Source of the DNA: Rhipidocladum racemiflorum | Taxonomy: Eukaryota > Streptophyta > Magnoliopsida > Poales > Poaceae | NCBI GenBank assembly: GCA_036346355.1 | Contig: CM070576.1 | Location: 10,895,558 to 10,959,557 of the forward strand | Reading direction: 5' to 3' | DNA length: 64,000 nt | Shown here: positions 54,541 through 64,000 of the stretch, one piece after another | How the letters are laid out: the number at the start of each line of letters is the position of its first letter | Numbering within the stretch: position 1 is the first letter of the stretch | Program-made: the position numbers and the translations under genes | The notes under the pieces: model-generated | Told to the model about the DNA's origin: nothing | Databases searched by the model: none | The model's input: only the letters and a program-made list of their open reading frames with translations

Positions 54541-57500
54541 GTGTGACACTACGTAATGTCGTGACTTTATAAATTGTGAAATTAGAGAATAAAAACCTTA
54601 CCATATGAGGTTAAATCGTGTTTTGGGCCGTCCGGGGGAGAGTTTGGGCTTGGGGTAGCCTCGTGGGCCTGGGGAAACTTAGTGGGCCAGAGGTGGGAGG
54701 CTTGTGGCCCAAGTGGAGAAGGGATTAGGGCATCATGGTGCTTCCCCATGCACCCCCTCCTCTCCCTCATGTGCCTCCACCCCCCTCCATCTTCCCTAAG
54801 CCGCCGCCCCCACCTTCTCCCTCTTGCGCCCCTCCTCCTCCCTCTTGCACCTCCACCACCACCCCTAGCCGGCCCTAGCTTGGCCCCTCCCCCTCCATTG
54901 CCGCTGTTTCATCCCCTTCCGTTGATCTCCAAGTTGCGAAGGATTGCGACCGAGAAGATCCGAGGATTGGAGGGAGATCGGGGGAAAAACGGGAGGAGAT
55001 CTGTCGCCGTTCGTCGGGGGAAGGTATGGTTAGGGGTAATCCTTGGGGGTGGTCTAGGTGCTGTGCTAGAGGGTGTTTTGATGCTTTTAGATCAAGAGGT
55101 GGTGCTGTGATTGGGTAGATTTGATGAAAACTAGAGTTTGCATAGGGTTCTGTTTCGGGCAGATTGGGCGCACAACCTAGGGTTTGAGTTTTCGCATTTT
55201 TACATTCGGATTTTGGACGACCACCTGTTGAGAAAGTTGAATATAACTTCAATACCTTTAATTGGACACCAAGAACGTCCAATTCCTCCCAGCCGTTTGA
55301 AAGTTATGATTATTTTACCGAGCTTGTTCAAATATGTGACGTAATTGGGACAGAACGTAATGTTTTGTAGATTAGACAATTTTAGATTCCGAATCAGCTT
55401 TTCCCAATACTTATAAAAAGTTAGGACATTTCCTAAGCTTCGGATGATGTACTCGTTTAATCGATTCGGAGTCCTAGAACTAAAGTTATGCTAGATTGAA
55501 GCCTGCTGTCCCGACGGGACAGATTCTCTGTTTTTCGGTTTTGGGAGTAGTTTGTGAAGTCGGGTTGGATTAGCTTTTGTGTACTGTTTTGGGGGCACGT
55601 TTTGAGTGTGTGGAATGTTTGTGCAGGTGGTGTGACCCCGGGAGTGCCCTCATCATCTCGCCAATCCGTAGCCCGCGGTTAAGGCAAGTGTATTGGAATG
55701 AGTTGTGCGTTGTATGAATTGCTAGACTTGCTTAGGTGTAATGTGATTACATGATATACTAACTTGCCATGATTGATGTTTGCCTATGACATGATGAACA
55801 TGATTTCATATTGATCATGAATTCGTTGTATTAAATTTTTATGCCAATCTTTACATGTTTATGTCATATGTGCATTCATAATGGAAGAGGCGTCACATGC
55901 TGATGCGGGCCTCTATGTTCACACGTAGTGAACACGAAAGTCCTACCTCGTAGTCCCATCCACGGTTGTGCATGGGAGAGAGTCGATAAGAGTAGGCACC
56001 CTCCATCTACGGGATGGAAGGGGAAAGGGGGTGCACGCCGACGGGTGTGCACTCGGCAATACCGGTATGTGCTTCAGAGAGATATGTGCATTGCATTGCA
56101 TAAATGAAGTGGCTTATGAGATGACTATGACGTTCTATGAGATGCATATGAAGATGTTTATTTGAGATGTTTATGATGATGTTATATGAGAGCATAAATG
56201 AGGTTCATGAGTTGATTCTCAGGTTATGTGAATGTCATTAATATGTATGTGAGTTGTTATTGTTTTTGTATCATTGCAATATACTTGCTGAGTGATGAAC
56301 TCACGCTTTTGTTTCATGTTGTTTTTAGGTACCATGAAACCGGCATGTGGGGAAAGGGCATTAGCTACACTTCTACACGTAGCTTCACACTCATAGACAA
56401 GTTTAATCATTTGGAGTCATGATAATAATGAATAGTGCCATGAAACCTGGTGTATGGCTTGGTTTTGAGCTTAAGTTCATCGTTTGATTGTTATAATTTG
56501 TGGAATGGTTGAATTCCTTATTTTAGACATAAGTGATGCTATATCAGTCGATATTGTTGTTTTAGATGTCTGTTAACATGCTATATCTTTCCTTAGTATT
56601 ACTGTTGCTTCAATTCATGGAAAAACAAAGGAGATGCTACCGAAATTTTTAATTTTAGCATATGCTCCTTTGCTGTAATTTACCCTTATTTGTGGTATTT
56701 AGATGTTGTTTAGTCTATGTTTGGTGACATCCAGACCTATTTAAAACTTGACACACTCTGATGCATAGTAGGAAGGGTATGGGTATCGATGCTATCCGCT
56801 TAAATATTGTATTTAAGCTTTGATGTTAAATGCTGCATTTTGATGATGTAGGATGTTATATTTATGAAAGTATTGATTGAGATGCTATATGTTTGATGTA
56901 GTGATGTGGTGGTGCCGGAGGTTTCCGGTCATCCTCTATTCTTTGTAGTAATGTTATGCGGAGTATTGGTGTGGCCGGTGAGAGCCACCACCAAGAGACT
57001 ATTAACCTCCCGTAGGGAGAGTGCTTATCCTTTCTGTCGTAGACCGGGTAGTTGGTTGGAGTTGATTAGAAAAGTTAATGGTGGATCCTTTTGGATTTCT
57101 TTTACCGTTCTGACGATCCGTGTGGTTGGTTTTTTTGGTTTTAGTTGATTGAAATCGAAAGAAAAGTGTGTGGGTATTGGATTCTCGCGGATTGTTCTGT
57201 AGGCGGTTTGTGGTTTTGTCTTCCTTGGTTGAAGACGAAGAAGAAGAGTTGTGTGTTGTGCATCTTTTGGTCGTAATCTTTTTTTGACACCCGGTTTTGT
57301 TGATAATGGTGGACTGTCTTGTGGGGGAAACATATGTGGTTGTTGTTCTCCCTATCTAAGAAAGTGTTGAAGTTTCTCCTTGTGCAGACCTTAAGTTGGG
57401 TGGCATTAAGTTTGAATCTTAAAAAAAAGATTTGGTGGAACATTTGTTTTTCCTGGTGCCTCCATCTTCCTTCTTGGAAATTGTAGATCTTGAGATTTCT

Positions 57501-57583
57501 TTAGGAGTTTTGGCTATCAGAGTTGGAAATTTGAGAGTTGAGCCTTCCTACATGTCTGTTGGAGTTTTGTTTTTCTCCCTCGT
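54541..57583 (+). mobile_element. Family-B related fragment, plus strand: LTR and part of internal region
   Basis: The left part is leader-like: GGGCC-rich, then C/T-rich at about 54740-54900, then AAGGTATGG (55022). 55930-56740 matches the family-B LTR end region. The LTR end and primer site are missing: GGTGACATCCAG (56730) jumps to TTAAAACTTGACACAC (56741), whereas 10370-10565 has about 180 bp between them. 56741-57583 follows the family-B internal region to about 11430. Small ORFs here (for example in 54682-55110) have no recognisable domain. Confidence 0.55.
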
Positions 57584-58183
57584 TGTAACACCCCGACATC
57601 TAGCATGCTTGAATGCTACCAAACATAGGCTAAACAACATCTAAATACCAAAAACTAAGATAAATTACAGCAAAGAAATAAATGATAAAACCGAAAATTT
57701 CGGCAGCATCTCCTTTGTTTTTCCATGAATTGAAGCAACAACAATATGATCACAGGATATAGTATAAAGAATGACATCTAAATCATCAATAACAAGGGTT
57801 CTAGCAGCAGAATAAGCCTAGAATAAAGATTCCAACCATCTCATGAGCCAAACGAAGTAAATGAGGAAACCAAGCACACAAATTAACCATTTCACCAAGT
57901 TGCATGGCACTACTCTTATTATCATGACCAAGATGAATAAATTGTCTATAAGTGTGGAGCTATGTGTAGATGTGTAGCTAATGCCCTTCCCCTTATGCCG
58001 GTTTCATGGTACCTAAGAAAAACAACATAAACACAAGCATCACAAGCATGAGTTCATCACTCAGCAAGTATATTGCAATGGAACAAGAAAATACATTCCA
58101 ATACCTTCATCACCATTTTTCACATACGACATCATACACATCTCATATTCATAGTGTAAGCATATCATTGACATCATCATATA
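57584..58183 (-). repeat. Inverted family-B LTR end, larger fragment
   Basis: TGTAACACCCCGACATCTAGCATG at 57584 begins the reverse complement of a family-B LTR end; it continues through TTTCGGCAGCATCTCC and CCCTTATGCCGGTTTCATGG, the inverse of 56330-56670. It is interrupted at 58183 by family A copy 3, so it may continue beyond the window. Confidence 0.7.
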
Positions 58184-61100
58184 TGTAACATCCCAAAATT
58201 TTGCTTTTCTAAAATTCATGTGTGATTTGACACTTTGGTGAATTTTTGGAATTTTCTGGAATTTATTTGGATTTATTTGGAATTTATTTGAATTTATTCC
58301 ATTTTGAAATAATTAAAGAATTTAATTTTGCAAATAAAATTTTGTTGGAAATATTTTATTTGAGTCCAAAATGATCCAAAGTATTTTCCAGAAGTTTTGT
58401 GGAATTTTTCTGAGTCATTTGTTATTTTTAATGAATTAAATGAATTACTGGGAATTATTTTAAATATTAAATCGCTGGAAATCCAAACCGAAGTCTACAT
58501 CTTGTTCATCCGATCGAAGCCCGAGTCAGACTCGAGTTCGAGTCCGACCCGAGCCACGTGACTCGACCGAACCCACTCGGCCGAGCCCTAACCGCGTGAC
58601 CGTTGGATCTTGATCCAACGGCCACGATTGAGCCACGTCACCGAGCCGAGCCCGACCGAGCCGGCTCGCCCGAGTCCGACCGGACCCAAACTCGCGCGCC
58701 GTTGGATCGAGATCCAACGGTGTCGCGTGCCACGCCACCCTCTCACGCCGCCACGGACTCGCCGAAAAGTGTCGACCTCGGTCTCCGTGCGTTTACCAGG
58801 ACGCCGAGGTCGCTATTTAATGCGCCGCCACCACGGTCGTGACCTGAACTTCGCCAGCGCACCGTAGACCTGAACAACGTCGCCGGAGTCGCCGCCACCG
58901 CAATCGCTCGCCGGAGTTGCCGTAACGCTCCGCCATGCGGCTGCGTTTCGCCGTCCGTCGTCCTCTTCGCCGCCGTTGACCCCGGATCCGGACTCACCGC
59001 GACGAGACGCGCTCAAGGATCTCTCACTTCGGAGCGCGCAACGCCGTCGGCAAGGTCGTCGTCCTCCGCGCCGGTGAGCGCCGCAAGTTATCGCCGGACC
59101 GCGAGCTCTCTCGGCCGTCCGATCAAGATCCAACGCCGAGATCACGCCACGCCATCGCACGGTGAGATCCGTTCCAAATCCTAGATCCAATCTCCCACCG
59201 CTTCGGATCTAGATCCAACGGTCAAATCAATGCGTTAACCCAAACGTCAACACCGGATTTAATCGCGCCGTTGATTTTCAAATCAACGGCCGAGATTGAG
59301 CCACGCGTCAGAAGTTGGACCGACGCGGTCGGCGCCGTCTGTGGCGTGACGACACGCCGGGCTCGGTCGGCCGAACCACACCATGACGTCACGCTGACGT
59401 CATGGCGGGACCGCATGTCAGCGGTTGTTCCAGTGGCGTCGACGCCAATGACGCTACGGTGGGTCCCACATGTCGCCACCGTGGGCTCGGTCCCGCCGAC
59501 GCCGATGACGTCACCTGAGTGGGCCCACATGTCGACACGTGAGTCGTGGGACCGAGTCCACTGCGGACCCAAGCCGAGCGTGGACCGAGTCTATGGACCG
59601 GTTGGCGTCCACCAACCAATCGAGGGCTGCCACGTGTCATTTGGCGCAATAATTAATTTCCGAAAAAGAAAATGATTTATTAATTCGAAATATTGATTCA
59701 AATTTAGATTCAAACTTCAAACGCTTATAACTTTTGCGTTTCAACTCCGAATTGAGTGATTCAAATTTCTAAATTTGTATAAAATTGAGATCTACCTAAA
59801 TATGAATTTTATTTAATTTTTGGACTAAAGTTTTTCTCTGTAATATTATTTAATTGATTATTTAAACTTTAATAAATCATAACTTTTGCGTTTTAACTCC
59901 AAATTTGACGATTCCAGTTTCTAAAAATCCAGAAAATTATGTTCTCTCTGTTTATGGGTTTTATTTGGAGTTTTCGGATGTTTTTGCCTATTGTTTATTT
60001 GTGTATTGCTATTTGCACGCTTTACGAGTAGACGTTGAAGTGCCGGAAGGATTCGAAGGAGAAGTGTTGACTCAGGATCCAACTCAAGACCAAGAGCAAG
60101 TGCTTTTTGAAGGCAAGTTGTGCTTTGACCATGTTGATCCTATTTCGAAATCTATTTTGATTTAAACTATTGCATGCTAGTTCAATTAGAAACATACTTT
60201 GCTTAAACATGGGGATTAGATAAATACCAATTTGCTATATGACACCTTGATTACTTAAGTATGTGCCATGACCCTTTGTCACCCTAGTTGTGGATTACTA
60301 GTTGGACATTATTAAATCGCCAACATGGGTTTAGATCGTTGTAGTATCTTTGCTTAGACACCTTTCGTGCTCATGACATGATTTTGGATAATCAAATGTT
60401 AATATTGACTTAATGATATATTGAACCTGTTTTGGAAAAGTATCATGTGATGTTGATGGCACGTGGTGCATGGTAATCAAGCGGGGTTTGATAAACGATT
60501 TTCGGCCAGGGCATGTGGCAAGAGTAATCAGTGGGCCATTGTGGCATTGGGAATGTTGATTTGGTTCTTGGGTAGTCTTGCCCTGGTCACTCTAAGGACT
60601 TAACCTTGCAAGCCTTTGAACTGGGTCATACTTGCAACCACATGGTGGAATGGGACGGCCCTAGTTGACTAAGTCGCTAAGGACTCACTTGTGGAGCCTC
60701 GTGGTGTCGATTACACCGTTTGTGTGATTGTGCGGGGGGCGTATCGTGGCGTGGCCGGAATACCCATCTAACGGTGTGTTGGTCCCATACTTCGCCTTGG
60801 CTAAGGGAAGGGATGGTGTAGAGCACGAACCGGAGAGGACCACCTGTGTTGTTTGAGGCTTCCGAAAGGCTTTGTTACGGGAACTCGCCTTTGTGGTGTT
60901 TGACTGTATCTTGTGGGTAAAGTGCATAACCTCTGCAGAGTTTAGAATCTATTTAAATAGCCGAGTCCACGGTACTGGACAATGCTCGGGAATTACAGTC
61001 AAGGGTTAGATTTTCTGAAAATAACTTCGGTTTGAAAGGTTGGAATGGTTTAATAACGGAGATGATGGAGATATGGTTTAGGATGGGGGAAAAATGTTTA

Positions 61101-61651
61101 TTAAACTTATTGAAAAGTTATTTATGCTTTACTTGTTTCTACTGCTTTCGAATCTATTTATGTTACTTGTCAAATCTTTGTTTTACTAAATATTCCTTAA
61201 GCTATTCCTTTGTACCAAGCCATGCATATAGTATATTAGCCTGCATTCTGTGCATGACTTGCTGAGTACCAAGTACTCACCCTTGCCTCAACACAATATC
61301 AGTTGAAGAGGAGGTTACACCAGCTTTGGAGGAGGAACTCCAAGAAGATCCGTCTACTTAGGGATGCGAGCCCAGTCAGTTGCCTGTGGTATCTTTGGAT
61401 GGCGCCACGAGATTATCTTATTTTCATTTGCTATTATTTTTCTCTGAATAAGTTTCGCCTTGCGAGGCATACATTTTGTAACTTGGCCATAAGGTCGAGT
61501 AACCAGTTTGGTTATTTAAATAAAGTACTTTATTGGTATCGTTTGGTATGATTGTGATATTTACCGATGTTAAGACTGTGTGCACTAGCGCGTTCCTGGA
61601 CTAGTGCTGAAAACACAGAGGGTCCGGATTTGCAAATTCGGGGTCCCGACA
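58184..61651 (+). repeat. 5' LTR of family A copy 3 (3,468 bp)
   Basis: Ends GGGGTCCCGACA at 61651. It is closer to copy 1 than to copy 2 at the 5' end (CATCCC instead of CACCCC) and in the TGACGTCA block (59384, 59395, 59506). CCGTTGGATC inverted repeats at about 58600-58621 and 58699-58720. Confidence 0.93.
58814..58822 (+). promoter_or_regulatory. TATA-like core promoter, family A copy 3
   Basis: TATTTAATG after GACGCCGAGGTCGC, at the place equivalent to 25685 and 4709-4717. Confidence 0.5.
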
Positions 61652-61655
61652 GAGG

Positions 61656-61668
61656 TGGTATCAGAGCC
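61656..61668 (+). other. Primer binding site, family A copy 3
   Basis: TGGTATCAGAGCC four bases after the LTR end. Confidence 0.9.
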
Positions 61669-61868
61669 ATACTTGACTGTAGGCTCAACCCTAGCTAGAA
61701 TGGTCGTAGTGAGGATAAAACCTATTTTCTAAAGCTAAAAATTTTTCAAGATAAGAAATGACATCTCGACTTATCCCCTTCTCTCTTTCTTGTCTCTTGC
61801 TGAAATTTTCCCTTACCTTGTCACAATTTAAAAATTCCGAGTTCTTACGTAAAGCACTCTTGTGACAG

Positions 61869-62609
61869 ATGGAGGAAGAGTTCAACTACGTTGATCTCGG
61901 GAGTTGGTCACGCGGAACTTTGGCATATGCTCTGCACTCGGGATTTTGAGAAGCCGCAATACCAAGTGGAAGTGATCGGACAAGCGGGATTGATCAAGGC
62001 TTGTGACGTGAGGATTGAGGTACCTGCTAGGAAGAAGGGCCAGTGCAATGCTCGATACACTGCCCGCCAGAGATCTACAATGCGAGATGGGTATCCAAGA
62101 AGTATCACGACGAGCAATGCGGCACATTACCCGTATCTACGCCAGAGAATTGAGAGTACGGTGTTCCGTTACCATCCTGCGATAACCTTCTTGACCGAAG
62201 GAGATTCAGATGAGGATGCCACGGTTACAGCTTGGCACGATTTGTCGCCGCCAGGAGGATGTACTAGATAATACAAGCAAGGAGCTACTGAAGGCCCGCA
62301 AGGAGATCACGGCAGAGAAGAACGGATGGCGGGAAGCTCAAGAGTATGTGGCACACCTTCTACGAAGGATTGACGAGTTGGAGATGACCTTGTATGCGGA
62401 CCAGACCCGAGCCGATGCTCGAGCTACGAGCGAGATCCGGAGTCGATCTCGATGAGGACACTTTCTTCGACTACCACGAGGACACGATCATTTGGACATG
62501 GCGATCGTTTCGTGCCTATGCCACGGCACTACCAGGCCGTGGAGGTTTCTCGATGAGTGAGCATAGGTTCTATAGTGAGACTCCTTCGCCGAGTCGCGTC
62601 ATAGAATAA
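61869..62609 (+). pseudogene. Leader ORF upstream of gag, family A copy 3
   Basis: ATG at 61869 and stop at 62607-62609; 741 bp is a multiple of three, but internal frames shift, so compensating indels are present. Recognisable pieces: FEKPQYQVEVIGQAGLIKAC (61950-62010), RQEDVLDNTSKELLKARKEI (62250-62310) and a coiled-coil-like AHLLRRIDELEMTL. Same position and ends as the ORFs at 829-1600 and 28771-29533. Confidence 0.72.
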
Positions 62610-62835
62610 AGAGTCACCCTTTAGGCGTTAGACTCCAGTGTTAGTCCAATTTGGATTTGTTTTGTTTGTGAGTGTGCGTATGTGTTGCAAGGCCCTTAGG
62701 CATTGTAAGCAGCCATACCAAGTTATTAATAATAAAGTTGGACCTTAAAGTTACCCCTTTCGCCCCGCATAAGTTCCATATTACTTGTCTATTCTTGTTT
62801 CCCTCTCATCTCTCAACCTAGATCAAATCGATGTG

Positions 62836-64000
62836 ATGGTGAACACCCATGGAAACTTTGGAGGCAATGGGAGTGGTTCTCGCCACAGAAACCCCAATGA
62901 TGGAGCACCGGACCGCCGATTGATATGCAGAATTTGGAGCTTTTTCTTGCTGTGACTCGATTGATGCATGCTATGATGCAACAAATGCAGCACGTCCGCT
63001 CAGGCCCACGCTAATCAAGTTAATCGGGGACCACGCCGAATACAAGGCTGTCAGAGTTCATGAGGACCCACCCACCCACTTTCTCTGGGAATGCCAATCC
63101 ATTGGAGGCCGATGATTGGTTAAGATCAATCGAGAGGAAGCTACACATAGCTCAATGCATAGGGAATGAGAAGGTACTCTACGCTTCTCATCGGTGGAAG
63201 GAACAAGCCGAATGGTGGGAGAACTTCGTGCCAGAGAACCCTCAAGATATCACTTGGGAAGAGTTCACAATGCATTCGACAGATATCACGTGCACTGAAG
63301 GAATCATGGACCTTAAGAAGGAGGAGTTCAGAGCATGAAGCAAGGTAATCACCAGTGGCCGACTACTGAACAAGTTCACACAGCTAGCACGCTCGCTTTG
63401 AGGATGTAGCGACGGATAAATCAGGCAGTCTCGTTTTATGAAGGGACTTAACTCAGGATTGCAAGTGGGGTTGATCACCCACACCTTTCAGATTTCCAAG
63501 AGTTGGTGAATAAGGCGCTTATTCTTGAGGACAAAGCGCAAGGAAGCTGGATGAGAACCGGAGCGCGAGGATGCAACGGAAGGATCACGCCAGGAACGCC
63601 AATGGCGCTGAGTTGCACCAAATCAATTCTTGATTCCAACCACAGAGTGCAACAAGGACACCATCCCGGCACCAAGACCTGTCAATCAAAACTACAGACC
63701 ACCCCCACTTCGCTACTCGAGCGATCGGCAAAGAAGGAACCGTGAGACGGCTACAAGCTGCAACGAGCCAGGACACTTTGCCAGCGATTGTCCAAAGAAG
63801 ACAGCGAGGCGACCCGGTTCGCTTCAATCTAGGAACCACCCAGCTAGGGCGCCCGGCCACGGGAGCCACACCCAGGCCGTGGTGAGAGGCCGAGTCAACC
63901 ATGTCACCGCAGATGCACTTTGCGAGAATGCTACTGACGTCAGATCTTGGGTAAGTTACTTGTTAACTCGATACACCAACGCTTTGTTTGACTCTGGAGC
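62836..64000 (+). pseudogene. gag and start of protease, family A copy 3 (frameshifted, cut by window edge)
   Basis: ATG at 62836 (MVNTHGNFGGNGSGSR). Gag core RTHPPTFSGNANPLEADDW at 63060-63120 with AEWWENFV. A second half with LVNKALILEDKAQ at 63503. A zinc knuckle remnant CNEPGHFASDCPKK at about 63755-63796, its first Cys pair disturbed by an extra base. The final bases encode YTNALFDSGA, the aspartic protease active site, at the very edge. This copy keeps the gag/protease junction that copy 2 lost. Confidence 0.82.

Larger units (their letters stand above)
58184..64000 (+). mobile_element. Ty3/gypsy chromovirus, family A copy 3, 5' part
   Basis: LTR start TGTAACATCCC at 58184, preceded by ATATA (58179-58183) as the likely target duplication. 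LTR, primer site, leader ORF, gag and the start of protease follow the pattern of copies 1 and 2. It runs off the right edge. Inserted in an inverted family-B LTR. Confidence 0.92.

Noticed and set aside
54682..55110. 142-codon open frame with Pro-rich start
   Set aside because: It resembles a C/T-rich retrotransposon leader, has no domain and no supporting conservation.
61621..61651. Rho-independent terminator or riboswitch-like folds near LTR ends
   Set aside because: These are LTR termini in a eukaryotic genome; prokaryotic signals do not apply.
1..64000. A new multi-gene host system such as a biosynthetic cluster or defence locus
   Set aside because: All recognisable coding sequence belongs to transposable elements; no host gene was found in either strand.

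Overview
This window is a gene-free nest of transposable elements from a plant nuclear genome, almost certainly a grass (Poaceae). The grass call rests on chromodomain Ty3/gypsy elements with LTRs longer than 3 kb, a SIRE-type Ty1/copia element with an env-like ORF, a CACTA element whose subtermini are CACAGACGGTT hairpins, a Tourist-like MITE with GGGCCTGTTTGG ends, and the GC-rich leaders common in monocots. I found no host protein gene, tRNA, rRNA, CRISPR array or prokaryotic signal. Family names come from motif recognition, not from a database search.

Layout. 1-5343: 5' end (LTR, primer site, leader ORF, start of gag) of a minus-strand gypsy element, family A. 5344-12803: old non-coding retrotransposon sequence, including a long LTR and internal region of a second family, B. 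12804-24529: a full-length minus-strand copia element (TSD GTTCC, two 1,417-bp LTRs) with gag, pol and an env-like ORF; a 258-bp MITE sits inside pol. 24530-24721: a 192-bp strip of the surrounding family-B sequence. 24722-53769: one CACTA element with matching termini and an ATA target duplication, split by a family-A gypsy element (25069-48729, TSD GTGTA). That element is itself split in its 3' LTR by a second chromodomain gypsy family, C (34765-46341, TSD TAACC). The right part of the CACTA element (48735-53769) carries a broken gene for a TNPA/Transposase_24-like protein joined to a Ulp1-type cysteine protease domain. 53770-58183: more family-B fragments in both orientations. 58184-64000: the 5' part of a third family-A copy, plus strand, cut by the window end at the aspartic-protease active site.

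Order of events read from the nesting: family B is the oldest layer; the copia and CACTA elements landed in it 192 bp apart; family A entered the CACTA subterminal repeats; family C entered the family-A 3' LTR; the MITE entered copia pol. Nearly every coding region is broken. The best preserved are copia gag (739 codons open), copia RT, the family-C RT and the first CACTA exon.

Main points for a second look: a leader ORF upstream of gag shared by all three family-A copies; CCGG-rich near-palindromes shared by the unrelated copia element and family-C LTRs, and also present inside copia pol; TGACGTCA and CCGTTGGATC palindrome clusters in family-A LTRs; the CACTA protease gene; a Cys-to-stop change and an integrase Asp-to-Asn change in copia pol; and small indels between family-C LTRs that may be assembly error.
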